From RGIG4576 sp964536025 (lineage in GTDB: Bacteria; Bacteroidota; Bacteroidia; Bacteroidales; Muribaculaceae), in contig CAZHXA010000007.1 in assembly GCA_964536025.1 (NCBI GenBank), forward strand, positions 8,172 through 72,171: a DNA stretch of 64,000 nucleotides, given 5' to 3'. The notes below the pieces were generated by a model. That model was given only the letters and a program-made list of their open reading frames with translations. It was not told the DNA's origin and searched no databases. Every line of letters starts with the position of its first letter. The first letter of the stretch is position 1. The position numbers were made by a program, and so were the translations under genes. This document shows positions 42,782 to 51,999 of this stretch, piece after piece.

Positions 42782-44757
42782 TGTATTGTAGTTTCTATTT
42801 TACCTATAGGAGTGAAATGAACAAAATATACATTTTTATTGATGAATCCACTCCAATTGTTAATTCGTTCAAATTTAAATGAGTTTTGCAAACCGGTATA
42901 TGGTTTAATATCGTTGTTAAAGTCTTTTCCGTATTTGCATAATATTTTCAAAAAAAATGAACCAGCATCGTATCCTAAATATCCAAATCGAGGTGCGGCA
43001 TTTAGCATATCTTCACCATACCATTTTTTGTAATCTTCTTCAAAAGATATAATTCTATCATCTTTCGGATTAGCAAAAAAGCGAGAATAGAAATAAGTAT
43101 CGGTTGCAAAGAAATAATCTTTCCAATCGGATATATATGTAACCCATTCGGGGTATCCTAACACAGAAATATCTAAATCAATTCTATCTTCTTTAATTTT
43201 TTTGACAACAGGCAATATTTGTGACATAATGGATTTGTTTCCTGAAGTAGGTATGAATAAATATTTTTTTGCCGGTTCAAGCTTTTCTGTAATTGCATCT
43301 TGAGATAAAATACTTTGGTATTCAATAGTATTTTGGGGTATATTTTTTTTAGTTAAAAAAGACTGTAAATCATCGGTGAAATCTTTCTTAGCACTACCTT
43401 TTTTATGAATAAATACGACTTCATATCCATTAAATTCATTATCAAACCATTCGCAAATTACATCATGCATGAACGTTTGAGGAACATTAACTTGAAATAG
43501 ATAAGGATTGGTGTTGTAATTGTCATTTTTTAAAGAAAAAGTATTAATCAAATAAATTTTATTTTCTTGGCAGAATTTTGAAGCGATGTTTAATTGTTCT
43601 ACATCATCGGATGTGAAAATTAAATCCATTTTTTTCATTTCCGGATATGATAATATTTGATTTAATACTTCCTGTTTGTTTTTTGTATCGTATGTGAAAA
43701 TGTTGATATTATTATCGCTTTTTAATTCTTCAACAGCCATTAGTAAACCTTTATAAAACTCCGTATAAAGTAAAGCTGATTTAGATGGGGCTGAATTATC
43801 AAGCATATAAGGCAATAATAGGGCAATATTGATTTCTTGGTTAGTATTATTATGAACGGAGTTGTATATTTCTTTAATTCGTTCAGAACTGTTGTCAGCC
43901 AATTCCTGTTCACAACCTTCACTAATTGATATTCTTACAGTATCATTTTTTTCTTTTGGTAGTTGTATTGTTAAGCCTTCTTTAATTTTATCGATATTTG
44001 GGTTGGCTGCTTTTAGATCATCGACATTAATACCTTCTTTTTTAGCAATTTTTTTATAATTATCGCCTTTTTGTATAACATAAGGCTCCATAGTGGTTAC
44101 AGTAGTTTCTACTAACTTTGTTTTAATTGTGTTAGGAGTTATTTTTATTACCTCATTAATTTTAAAGTTTGTAGGAGAAATTCCGGGATTTAATGACAAA
44201 ATTTGTTCAATATCAGTGCTGTATTTTTTTGATAAACTGAACAAGGTTTCTCCTTTTGAGATAGTATGAAATATCGTTTTTGTATCGTTCTTATCCGAAT
44301 TATTATTAGTTGTAGTAGAATTTTCAGGTTGTGGTATTGTTAATGTTTGCCCTGTCTTTAAACCTACATTGGCTGATGGATTAAGAGCTATAATCGATTC
44401 TTGAGAAACATTATATGTTTTAGAAATTCCGTAAAGCGTTTGCCCTTTTTCAACAATATGAGTGAATTGATGAGTTTCACTTATGTTATTAGAGCTTGCT
44501 TCATTTATTAAACTTGTAGGAATGAGTAAAATGAAATCTTTTTTCAGCCCATTTATGATTGATGGATTATATTTTTTCAAATCATCTTGCGAAATATTTA
44601 ATTTTTTTGATATTCCGAATATGGTTTCTTTTGCTTGTACTTTATAACAATAAAAAATAGTATTACCTATTGTTTTCTTAGGTAGATCCAATGAATAGGC
44701 AAAGCATTCAAAAACAATAAGTGCTATAATTATTATAAATAACCTTTTAACTTTCAT
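42778..44757 (-). CDS. Exported protein with four LysM domains and a type 1 periplasmic-binding domain
   Basis: A 659-residue protein with a signal peptide (about residues 1-21); the start at 44757 (MKVKRLF) is preferred over the in-frame ATG at 44799. Four LysM domains follow (about 30-75, 96-142, 160-208, 222-270), each with the pattern GxTLxxIxKxxxxxxxxLxxxNP. From about 300 to the end the sequence resembles a type 1 periplasmic-binding fold: NIALLLPYM, FYKGLLMAV, IFTYDT, and DLIFTSDD. LysM binds peptidoglycan, so this looks like a wall-anchored ligand-binding or LpoA-like protein. The barrel gene follows with a 4-base overlap. Confidence 0.82.
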   Translation of the reverse strand: MKVKRLFIIIIALIVFECFAYSLDLPKKTIGNTIFYCYKVQAKETIFGISKKLNISQDDLKKYNPSIINGLKKDFILLIPTSLINEASSNNISETHQFTHIVEKGQTLYGISKTYNVSQESIIALNPSANVGLKTGQTLTIPQPENSTTTNNNSDKNDTKTIFHTISKGETLFSLSKKYSTDIEQILSLNPGISPTNFKINEVIKITPNTIKTKLVETTVTTMEPYVIQKGDNYKKIAKKEGINVDDLKAANPNIDKIKEGLTIQLPKEKNDTVRISISEGCEQELADNSSERIKEIYNSVHNNTNQEINIALLLPYMLDNSAPSKSALLYTEFYKGLLMAVEELKSDNNINIFTYDTKNKQEVLNQILSYPEMKKMDLIFTSDDVEQLNIASKFCQENKIYLINTFSLKNDNYNTNPYLFQVNVPQTFMHDVICEWFDNEFNGYEVVFIHKKGSAKKDFTDDLQSFLTKKNIPQNTIEYQSILSQDAITEKLEPAKKYLFIPTSGNKSIMSQILPVVKKIKEDRIDLDISVLGYPEWVTYISDWKDYFFATDTYFYSRFFANPKDDRIISFEEDYKKWYGEDMLNAAPRFGYLGYDAGSFFLKILCKYGKDFNNDIKPYTGLQNSFKFERINNWSGFINKNVYFVHFTPIGKIETTIQ

Positions 44758-44785
44758 CTTTAAAATATTTATCCAATTTATATCA

Positions 44786-44793
44786 CAAAAGTA
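44786..44793 (-). promoter_or_regulatory. -7 element for the LysM-barrel operon
   Basis: The minus strand reads TACTTTTG, exact TAnnTTTG, 28 bases upstream of the chosen start. It overlaps the upstream in-frame ATG region, supporting the shorter start. Confidence 0.5.
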
Positions 44794-44811
44794 CATCAAA
44801 AAAACGAAAGT

Positions 44812-44846
44812 ATGAAAAAAGGCGACACATTGTTGATATGTCGCCT
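44812..44846 (-). terminator. Terminator of the phosphohexomutase gene
   Basis: An 8-bp perfect stem (44820-44827 with 44839-44846) followed by a T-run on the minus strand, 28 bases after the stop at 44875. Confidence 0.8.
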
Positions 44847-44874
44847 AATAATTTTATTTTGAATAGAGTAAAAC

Positions 44875-46623
44875 TTAAATTCCAAGTTCTTTTGCTATGA
44901 TATTAAGTTTTTCTTCTGCTGCTACATTGGTAGCTTCATATTCTTCTGCAGAAACTAAAGTACCATGAACTTCCATGTAAAATTTAATTTTAGGTTCAGT
45001 CCCGGAAGGACGTATTGAAACTTTTGTGCCATCTTCTGTGTAATATTGAAGAACATTTGATGTGACAGGCATGTTAAGTTTTTCAGTTTTACCGCTTTTT
45101 AAGCATTTAGCTTCAAGTGTAGAATAATCTTTGATAAGAACAACAGGAGAACCTGCTAAGCTCTTTAACGGATTTTCTCTGAATTGTTTCATTATTGCTG
45201 CTATTTCTTCAGCTCCAGATTTGCCTTTGCGAACCAAAGAAACGCCTTTTTCCTTAGAATATCCGTAGGTCTTATAAATATCAATTAGCATTGCATTCAT
45301 GTCCATACCTTTTTCTTTACCCCATGCTGCAATTTCAGCCATTAATGATATAGCAGAAACAGCATCTTTATCTCGAACGAAATCTTCGGCAAGGAATCCA
45401 TAACTTTCTTCACCGCCACCTAAGTAACGTGCAGAGCCTTCAAGCTCTCTCATAACTGTTGCAATCCATTTAAATCCGGTGAAACAGTCATACATTTTTA
45501 TGTTTTGTTTTTCAGCGATATTCTTAATGGTGTCAGTAGTTACAATTGTTTTAACGATATATTCGTTTCCGGTCAGTTTGCCAAGCTCTTGATTTCTTTG
45601 CATTAAGTAATACAAGAAAATCATGACAATTTGGTTACCGTTAAGTAATTCGTATTCACCTTTAATATTTTTTACGACTACACCTATACGATCGGCGTCA
45701 GGGTCGGAAGCCATTATTATGTCAGCATTGACCTCTTTTGCTTTTTTAATAGCCATAGCCATAGCCGAAGGAACTTCCGGATTAGGAGATTCAACCGTAG
45801 GAAAATCTCCACTTTGAATATCTTGCTCAGGTACATGTATGATGTTCTCAAATCCCCAAAAAGCAAGAGAACGAGGTATTAAATTTTTACCTGTTCCATG
45901 TATTGGAGTATAAACAATTTTCATGTCCTTATGACGTGCTATGACATCGGGGCTTAAAGATAGAGTTTTAATACGTTCAAGGTAAATCTTATCAATATCT
46001 TCACCTATTATTGTAATAAGTTCCTTATTTCCTGTAAACTTGATTTCTTTTACACTTTGAATCTTGTTGACATAGTCAATAGTGTTGGTATCATGAGGAG
46101 AAACCATTTGAGCACCGTCTTCCCAATAAGCTTTATAACCATTATATTCTTTTGGGTTATGTGAAGCTGTAATAACAACACCACTTTGACAGCCTAATTC
46201 GCGAATTGCGAATGAAATTTCTGGTGTAGGGCGACAATCTTCAAAAAGATAAACTTTAATACCATTTGCAGAAAAAATATTTGCTGTAATTTCGGCAAAT
46301 TTGCGACTATTATTACGCACATCATGACCGACAACAACTTTGATTTCGTCTTTATCTTTAAAGGCATCTTTTAAATAATTAGCCAAACCTTGAGTTGCTG
46401 CACCTACGGTATAAATATTCATGCGATTTGAACCAACGCCCATAATGCCACGTAAACCACCTGTACCGAATTCCAAATCTTTGTAGAAACTTTCTATAAG
46501 GTCGGTTTTGTCATCATTTTCAAGCATTCTTTTCACTTCGGCACGTGTTTCTTCGTTATAATCATCACTAAGCCATGCGGTAGCTTTCGCAGTAACAGAT
46601 TTAATCAATTCTTCATTTTCCAT
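44875..46623 (-). CDS. Phosphoglucomutase/phosphomannomutase family phospho-sugar mutase
   Basis: A 582-residue cytosolic alpha-phosphohexomutase of the long bacterial type. All four loops are present: catalytic serine loop TASHNPKEYNGYK near 145-157, metal loop DPDADR near 306-311, sugar loop GGEESYG near 401-407, and phosphate loop RPSGTEPK near 535-542. GEESYG is typical of phosphoglucomutase/phosphopentomutase-like enzymes, so glucose-1-P/glucose-6-P interconversion is likely, with mannose phosphate possible. It is distinct from glmM at the left edge. It has its own promoter and terminator. Confidence 0.92.
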   Translation of the reverse strand: MENEELIKSVTAKATAWLSDDYNEETRAEVKRMLENDDKTDLIESFYKDLEFGTGGLRGIMGVGSNRMNIYTVGAATQGLANYLKDAFKDKDEIKVVVGHDVRNNSRKFAEITANIFSANGIKVYLFEDCRPTPEISFAIRELGCQSGVVITASHNPKEYNGYKAYWEDGAQMVSPHDTNTIDYVNKIQSVKEIKFTGNKELITIIGEDIDKIYLERIKTLSLSPDVIARHKDMKIVYTPIHGTGKNLIPRSLAFWGFENIIHVPEQDIQSGDFPTVESPNPEVPSAMAMAIKKAKEVNADIIMASDPDADRIGVVVKNIKGEYELLNGNQIVMIFLYYLMQRNQELGKLTGNEYIVKTIVTTDTIKNIAEKQNIKMYDCFTGFKWIATVMRELEGSARYLGGGEESYGFLAEDFVRDKDAVSAISLMAEIAAWGKEKGMDMNAMLIDIYKTYGYSKEKGVSLVRKGKSGAEEIAAIMKQFRENPLKSLAGSPVVLIKDYSTLEAKCLKSGKTEKLNMPVTSNVLQYYTEDGTKVSIRPSGTEPKIKFYMEVHGTLVSAEEYEATNVAAEEKLNIIAKELGI

Positions 46624-46668
46624 AACAATGAATGTATTTTAATATATTTATTTATAGTCAAGTATGTA

Positions 46669-46676
46669 CAAAAATA
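46669..46676 (-). promoter_or_regulatory. -7 element for the phosphohexomutase gene
   Basis: The minus strand reads TATTTTTG, exact TAnnTTTG, 45 bases before the start codon at 46623. Confidence 0.5.
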
Positions 46677-46708
46677 TATCTTTTAAAATTAATGAGCAAA
46701 TAATAGGG

Positions 46709-48001
46709 TTAACAACTGAAAAAATATTTCATAACTTTAATCATATTACAATGATCTGTAACCGATGCCGTTTCTCTTACGGAGTGCATTGCCCATAAAG
46801 CGTTACCTACGTCAACGCCTTCAATGTCAATTTGTGATGTTAAAATATTTCCTAAAGTTGAACCTCCTGCAACATCGGAATGATTTACAAAATATTGATA
46901 AGGAGAACCGGCAGATTCACATAGGCTACGAAAAATTGCGGCTGAATGTGCGTCGCTCATATATTTACAATTTGCATTTATCTTTATTACAGGACCGGCT
47001 CCGATTGCAGGATGATTAGTAGGGTCGTATTTTTCGGCATAATTGGGATGGAAAGCGTGTGCGTTATCGGCAGAAATCATAAATGATTTAGCTATAGCTC
47101 TATAGAAATCCTCCATAGTTCCGTCTAGTGCCAAATTTATACGCTCCAAAATGTTTTTAAGCACAGGAGATGCTGCTCCTTGTTTGGTGCCACTTCCTGT
47201 TTCTTCGTTGTCAAATATAGCCATTATTCGAGTTGATTTATTGTCAGTTCCTTCTATCATAGCTACAAGAGTTGCATGAACCATAGACAAGTCATCAAGT
47301 CTCCCTGAGGATATAAATTCTTCGTGTACGCCAACTAAATTAGACTTCTGAGTATCATGTAATAATAAATCAAAATCTAATATATCATTTATTTCGACTC
47401 CAAGCTCTTTAGATACTATATTTAATAAAATGTTATCATTTTCCATTAAGTTATTAAATATGCCAAGTATCGGAAGCATATCTTTTTGTTTTGAGAGAGG
47501 ATTACCTTCATTTACTGCACGATTAAAGTGTATAGCTAAATGAGGAATGAGCAAAATGGGGCGTTCTATCCTGATAATTTTTGTAATAGGACTAAGGTTG
47601 CTGTTACCCCTTAAAATAACTCTTCCTGAAATTGATAATGGTCTATCAAACCATGTATATAATATGGGACCACCATAAACTTCAGTATTTAATTTTATTA
47701 TACCGTTTTCACTCTTAATCTTAGAATTAGGTTTTATTCTAAAGCAAGGTGAATCACTGTGTGCTGCAATAATTTTAAAACCGTTTTCAGAAAGAGGTTC
47801 AGAACCTATTGCAAATGCAAAAATTGCTGAATCATTTTTGGTAGTAAAATATTTTCCACCTTTTTCCAAAGTCCAAGCATCGGATAAATTCAGTTCTTTA
47901 AAACCGGCTTTATTAAGTTCATTTTTGATTGTATTTACTGCACAAAAATTACATGTACTGTTATCAAGAAAATTCATTAATGATTTTATGTATTTTTCCA
48001 T
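46709..48001 (-). CDS. M18 family aminopeptidase
   Basis: A 430-residue cytosolic dinuclear-metal aminopeptidase (aspartyl aminopeptidase family). Metal and catalytic motifs are visible: AAHSDSP with His81 and Asp83, DNEETGSGT near 252 with the catalytic glutamate pair, SADNAHAFHPN near 309 and the final ligand histidine in HSVRE/DHCN near the C-terminus. It removes N-terminal acidic or other residues from peptides. It is the last gene of the yicC-gmk-nadD-DUF5063 run, 18 bases after the DUF5063 gene. Confidence 0.92.
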   Translation of the reverse strand: MEKYIKSLMNFLDNSTCNFCAVNTIKNELNKAGFKELNLSDAWTLEKGGKYFTTKNDSAIFAFAIGSEPLSENGFKIIAAHSDSPCFRIKPNSKIKSENGIIKLNTEVYGGPILYTWFDRPLSISGRVILRGNSNLSPITKIIRIERPILLIPHLAIHFNRAVNEGNPLSKQKDMLPILGIFNNLMENDNILLNIVSKELGVEINDILDFDLLLHDTQKSNLVGVHEEFISSGRLDDLSMVHATLVAMIEGTDNKSTRIMAIFDNEETGSGTKQGAASPVLKNILERINLALDGTMEDFYRAIAKSFMISADNAHAFHPNYAEKYDPTNHPAIGAGPVIKINANCKYMSDAHSAAIFRSLCESAGSPYQYFVNHSDVAGGSTLGNILTSQIDIEGVDVGNALWAMHSVRETASVTDHCNMIKVMKYFFSC

Positions 48002-48019
48002 ATTATATTTGGTAGTTAA

Positions 48020-48541
48020 TTAGTCAATAAAATTCTCGCTATATTTTATGTTATGTATTGCACGTAATACATTTACCAATGTTTGTCCCCAATAAGATTT
48101 GAAATTTTCTTTTACAGCTAAAACAATATCATTAGACGCTTCCGGAGTATTTTGTACCGATATAACCATATTATAAAATTCTTGGTATAAATCGGATAAA
48201 TTTTCAGATATTGTTGTTGCGATTGGAGTATCAGAGTATTTCATATCCTCCTCAAATACTTCAAGGTATACATCATCTTTTCCAAGTATTTGATAAATAT
48301 TTTCCCTTATGGAATTATATGATTCTTCATGTAAATAGGAATCTATATAGTAACTACATTCAATATTATCATCGTTTTCGATTACGTCGCTTACTGAAAT
48401 ATATATGCGAGGCAAAATTTTAATAACTTTATCAATGAAATCACAGCGTTCCATAGAAATAGAATTTTCGATTTCATGACAATATTCATTTGCTAAAGCA
48501 ATAAAAGCTATTGTATTTCTTGATAGAGTATTGTTTTCCAT
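48020..48541 (-). CDS. DUF5063 domain protein
   Basis: A 173-residue soluble, acidic, all-helical protein that I place in DUF5063 from its N-terminal pattern (FIALANEYCHEIE), the central KILPRIYI and the C-terminal segment YWGQTLVNVLRAIH. No signal peptide, membrane helix or catalytic motif is visible. Function is unknown. In this window it sits between nadD (9 bases) and the M18 aminopeptidase (18 bases), within a compact minus-strand operon. Confidence 0.75.
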   Translation of the reverse strand: MENNTLSRNTIAFIALANEYCHEIENSISMERCDFIDKVIKILPRIYISVSDVIENDDNIECSYYIDSYLHEESYNSIRENIYQILGKDDVYLEVFEEDMKYSDTPIATTISENLSDLYQEFYNMVISVQNTPEASNDIVLAVKENFKSYWGQTLVNVLRAIHNIKYSENFID

Positions 48542-48550
48542 TTTATATTA

Positions 48551-49126
48551 TTATAAATAAAGACCTTTTTCTAAAATATAACGATAAACATCTTGAGGCA
48601 AATAAAAATTCATGTTTCTATTTGCTTTTAATTGTTCTCGGATATATGTAGAAGATATTTCAATAATAGGTGAATTTAATTTTTTTACTTTTTTAGATAA
48701 TTCATCGGGAATTATAATATCATAGCCTAACCTTGGATAAACCAAAATCTCGTGTTTTGATAAAATCTTGTCTGATTGTTTCCATTTATGAAATATTTGC
48801 CAATTGTCTGCTCCTATAATTAACACGAAATCATGTTGAGGAAACTTTTTTGTCAAAATATCAAGGGTGTTTGCCGTGTAAGATGGTTTGGGTAATGTGA
48901 ATTCTAGTCCCGAAGTAATTACATTATCACATTTTGACGCAACAAGTTCAGCCATAACAAGTCTATGCATGTCATAGCTGCTTTCTTGAGGCGTTTTTAA
49001 TGGATTTTGAGGAGAAACCATCAACCATAATTGCTCAATATCGGTATATTGAGTTATGTAATTAGCCAATATAGCGTGACCTGTATGTATGGGATTGAAA
49101 GAACCTCCTAAAATTCCTATTTTCAT
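48551..49126 (-). CDS. nadD: Nicotinate-nucleotide adenylyltransferase
   Basis: A 191-residue enzyme converting nicotinate mononucleotide and ATP to deamido-NAD+. GGSFNPIHTGH at residues 7-17 is the HxGH-type nucleotidyl-transfer motif, and ISSTYIRE near 158-165 is the ISSTxIR motif that binds the ATP phosphates. Its product is the substrate of nadE at 27682-29619. It starts 3 bases after gmk, so it is tightly coupled in the yicC-gmk operon. Confidence 0.94.
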   Translation of the reverse strand: MKIGILGGSFNPIHTGHAILANYITQYTDIEQLWLMVSPQNPLKTPQESSYDMHRLVMAELVASKCDNVITSGLEFTLPKPSYTANTLDILTKKFPQHDFVLIIGADNWQIFHKWKQSDKILSKHEILVYPRLGYDIIIPDELSKKVKKLNSPIIEISSTYIREQLKANRNMNFYLPQDVYRYILEKGLYL

Positions 49127-49129
49127 CTA

Positions 49130-49699
49130 TTATAAAACAAAGTTTTTTATAATTTGTTCGGTTTTTTCTATTGCAACGTTTAATTGGTCATTTACAATTT
49201 GATAATCAAAATCGTTTGCAAATGATATTTCAAATTCAGCTTTACCAACTCTTTCGCTAATTGCTTCTATTGATTCGGTCCCTCTTGATAATAAACGTTG
49301 GCGTAAAATTTCAATGCTGGGTGGCATTATGAAAATAGATAAAGCAGATTCTCCATAAATTTTCTTCACGTTAATACCACCTTTAACATCAATATCAAGA
49401 ATTACGTTGCGTCCTAAAGAACAGATGCGTTCGATTTCTTTTTTTAATGTGCCATAATAGCGTCCGGGATAAACTTCTTCATATTCTACAAGTTCATCGT
49501 TTTTTATAGCTTTTTTAAAGTCTTCTTCGGTTAAGAAATAATAGTTTATACCATCTATTTCACCACGACGTGGTTCTCTTGTAGTTGCTGAAATAGAGAA
49601 TGATAATTTCAACTCCTCATTTTTGATGATTTCATTTATTATGGTTGATTTTCCACAACCTGATGGAGCTGAAATAATGATTAATTTACCTTTTGCCAT
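49130..49699 (-). CDS. gmk: Guanylate kinase
   Basis: A 189-residue enzyme phosphorylating GMP to GDP. The P-loop APSGCGKS lies at 11-18, and the GMP-binding part has SATTREPRRGE near 36-46 and GINYYFL near 48. The start at 49699 (MAKGKL) sits 7 bases after the yicC stop; the longer frame to 49744 would overlap yicC and adds no conserved sequence. yicC-gmk order is widely conserved in bacteria. Confidence 0.94.
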   Translation of the reverse strand: MAKGKLIIISAPSGCGKSTIINEIIKNEELKLSFSISATTREPRRGEIDGINYYFLTEEDFKKAIKNDELVEYEEVYPGRYYGTLKKEIERICSLGRNVILDIDVKGGINVKKIYGESALSIFIMPPSIEILRQRLLSRGTESIEAISERVGKAEFEISFANDFDYQIVNDQLNVAIEKTEQIIKNFVL

Positions 49700-49706
49700 A
49701 AGATGA

Positions 49707-50582
49707 TTACATAACATTAAGAACTTGTTCTTTAATTTGTTCAAGTTCGTCTTTCATTTTTACTACAATACGTTGCATTTCAGCATGATTTGACTTAGAA
49801 CCTAAAGTGTTGATTTCTCGGCCCATTTCTTGACTTATGAACCCCAACTTTTTACCTTGTCCATGTCCTGTTTCTAATGTCTCCAAGAAATAATCCAAAT
49901 GATTGGTTAATCGTAACTTTTCTTCGTTAATATCAAGTTTCTCGATGTAATAAATCATTTCTTGTTCAAACCTGTTTCTATCATAATCCACTTGTCCCAG
50001 CTTGGAAATGGAGTCTTGAATGCGTGCTTTAATTTTCTCAACGCGTTCTTTCTCAAAGGGTTCAACTTCGAGTAGTAAACTTCTTATGTTTGAAATTTTT
50101 TCTTTAAAGAACGATTCCAATCTTTTACCTTCTTGTTTTCTGAATTCCATTAAAGCATTTATTGCTTTTGCAACGCTTTCAACAAGAGCTTTTAATTCAC
50201 TCTCAGAAACTTCACTTGCATTATCGTTTTTTAGAGCATCAGGCATTCTTAGTAATGTAGCATACCAATCATCTGGTAATGGTATAGCCAATTCTGATGA
50301 CATTTTTTCAATTTGAGCTTTATATGCAGTCAATACAGGTATATTTATGTTTGCCGTTGAATTTTCTTCTGAAATTTCTGTAGTTACAAACAACTCGACT
50401 TTTCCACGTTCTAAAGAGCGTGCAACATCATTTCTTAAATCCAATTCTTTCTCTCTATAGATTTGTGGTATCTTTACCAACAAATCCAATTGCTTGCTGT
50501 TTAGGGATTTGATTTCGGTTGTTATCTTTTTACCTTCAATTGAAACAACCGATTTCCCAAATCCGGTCATTGATAAAATCAT
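49707..50582 (-). CDS. yicC: YicC family endoribonuclease
   Basis: A 291-residue protein of the YicC/RmuC-adjacent stress family; YicC members cleave RNA and influence small-RNA stability. The N-terminal signature MTGFGKS (5-11), then IKSLNSKQLDLLVKIP near 24-39, and the C-terminal DUF1732 segment GKKLGFISQEMGREINTLGSKS near 239-260 with its conserved Glu and Asn are all present. It heads an operon with gmk (7 bases), nadD, DUF5063 and an M18 peptidase. Its promoter is divergent from that of tsaB. Confidence 0.92.
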   Translation of the reverse strand: MILSMTGFGKSVVSIEGKKITTEIKSLNSKQLDLLVKIPQIYREKELDLRNDVARSLERGKVELFVTTEISEENSTANINIPVLTAYKAQIEKMSSELAIPLPDDWYATLLRMPDALKNDNASEVSESELKALVESVAKAINALMEFRKQEGKRLESFFKEKISNIRSLLLEVEPFEKERVEKIKARIQDSISKLGQVDYDRNRFEQEMIYYIEKLDINEEKLRLTNHLDYFLETLETGHGQGKKLGFISQEMGREINTLGSKSNHAEMQRIVVKMKDELEQIKEQVLNVM

Positions 50583-50604
50583 GGTTCTAAATATTTATTT
50601 TATG

Positions 50605-50612
50605 CAAAAATA
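50605..50612 (-). promoter_or_regulatory. -7 element for yicC operon
   Basis: The minus strand reads TATTTTTG, exact TAnnTTTG, with a TTG at 50635-50637 (22-base spacer). The ATG is 22 bases downstream. Confidence 0.55.
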
Positions 50613-50655
50613 GTGTCTTATTTTCAAGAAATAGCAATAAAAACAGAAAAATTAA

Positions 50656-50663
50656 TAAATTTG
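50656..50663 (+). promoter_or_regulatory. -7 element for tsaB operon
   Basis: Exact TAAATTTG match, 20 bases before the ATG at 50684, back-to-back with the yicC promoter. Confidence 0.5.
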
Positions 50664-50683
50664 CATTGAATTTGATTTTGAAT

Positions 50684-51370
50684 ATGGCAAATATATTAAA
50701 TATAGATACATCAACTGATGTGTGTTCAGTTGCTTTAACAAGCGAAGGCATGGTTTTGGAACATAGAGAAGATTACGAAGGACAAAATCATGCTAAGGTG
50801 TTAAGCTCTTTTGTTAATGATATGCTTACTTATGCAACGCCAAGAGGAATTAAACTTGATGCTGTAGCAGTGAGTATGGGACCGGGTTCTTATACAGGTT
50901 TGAGAATTGGATTGTCCGAAGCAAAAGGTTTATGTTTTGGAGCTGATGTTCCATTAATAGGTATTAGTACTCTTGAACTACTCGTTGTAACTGTTATGTT
51001 TAAAGAATTTTGGGATGACGATGTATTGTTTGTTCCCATGATTGATGCACGAAGAAAAGAAGTCTTTACTGGAGTATACAATCTTGCATTGGATAAAATA
51101 ATGCAACCTCAACCATTGATTCTTGATGAAAATTCATTTCAAGAATTTGCTGATAAAAAAATGGTATTTATTGGAAATGGTTCCGATAAAGCAAAAGATA
51201 TAATCAAATTACCAAATGCTAAATTTATCAGTGGAATAAAACCGGAAGCTGTAAATATGATGGCATTGGCTGAAAGAGCTTTTAAAAATAATGATTTTAT
51301 TGATGTAGCATATTCGACTCCTCAATATCTAAAAGAATTTCAAAGTACTACTCCAAAAAATAAAATTTGA
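50684..51370 (+). CDS. tsaB: tRNA threonylcarbamoyladenosine biosynthesis protein TsaB
   Basis: A 228-residue protein of the ASKHA fold, partner of TsaD and TsaE in making t6A37 of ANN-reading tRNAs. ILNIDTSTDVCSVAL (4-18) and SMGPGSYTGLRIGL near 64-77 are the family markers, with LIGISTLE near 91 and the substrate-facing DARRKEVFTG near 119. The ATG at 50684 was chosen; an upstream TTG lies inside the promoter region. It starts an apparent operon with DUF4290 and rimM, a translation-related set. Confidence 0.93.
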   Translation: MANILNIDTSTDVCSVALTSEGMVLEHREDYEGQNHAKVLSSFVNDMLTYATPRGIKLDAVAVSMGPGSYTGLRIGLSEAKGLCFGADVPLIGISTLELLVVTVMFKEFWDDDVLFVPMIDARRKEVFTGVYNLALDKIMQPQPLILDENSFQEFADKKMVFIGNGSDKAKDIIKLPNAKFISGIKPEAVNMMALAERAFKNNDFIDVAYSTPQYLKEFQSTTPKNKI

Positions 51371-51399
51371 TAAATAATCTTCATTGAGTTTTTATATCT

Positions 51400-51999
51400 A
51401 TGATAGAATATAGTAACCAAAAAGAAAAACTTTTGCTTCCGGAATATGGAAGGAATATACAACAAATGGTTGAATATTGTGCCACGATTGAGGATAGGGA
51501 AGAAAGAAATCGTTGTGCTAATACAATAATTCAAACGATGGGTAATTTATTCCCTCAATTAAGAGATGATCCGGAATTTAATCATAAGTTATGGGATCAT
51601 CTTGCGATAATGTCTAATTTTACTCTTGATATTGATTACCCATATGAGGTAATTAAAAAGGATAACCTAAATACATTGCCTCAACCAATATCTTATCAAT
51701 TGGACAATATTAAATATCGTCATTATGGTAAGATAATTGAGCAAATGATAAGTCGAGCTTGTGAATATCCTGAAGGAGAAGAACGTGATGGCTTAGTTTT
51801 ATTGATTGCCAATCACATGAAAAAACTAATTTATGGTATAAATAAAGAAGATGTTGAAGATGAAAAAATCTTTAATGATTTATATCAGTATTCGCATGGC
51901 AAGATAAAATTAAATAACGAGACCCATAAATTGCATGTATTTAAAGAAGCTCCTGTCTCTCAAAATAGTGCAAAGAAAAATTCTAAAAAGAAAAAATGA
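51400..51999 (+). CDS. DUF4290 domain protein
   Basis: A 199-residue soluble helical protein found in Bacteroidota, recognised from LLLPEYGRNIQQMVEY (12-27), the charged ERNRCANTIIQTMGNLFPQL segment near 40-59 and DIDYPY near 84. The C-terminus is a lysine-rich tail. No catalytic motif is visible and the function is unknown. It overlaps the rimM start by 4 bases (ATGA), so translation is coupled with a 30S maturation factor; from memory, related genomes often have murA between these two genes, but here it is absent. Confidence 0.85.
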   Translation: MIEYSNQKEKLLLPEYGRNIQQMVEYCATIEDREERNRCANTIIQTMGNLFPQLRDDPEFNHKLWDHLAIMSNFTLDIDYPYEVIKKDNLNTLPQPISYQLDNIKYRHYGKIIEQMISRACEYPEGEERDGLVLLIANHMKKLIYGINKEDVEDEKIFNDLYQYSHGKIKLNNETHKLHVFKEAPVSQNSAKKNSKKKK

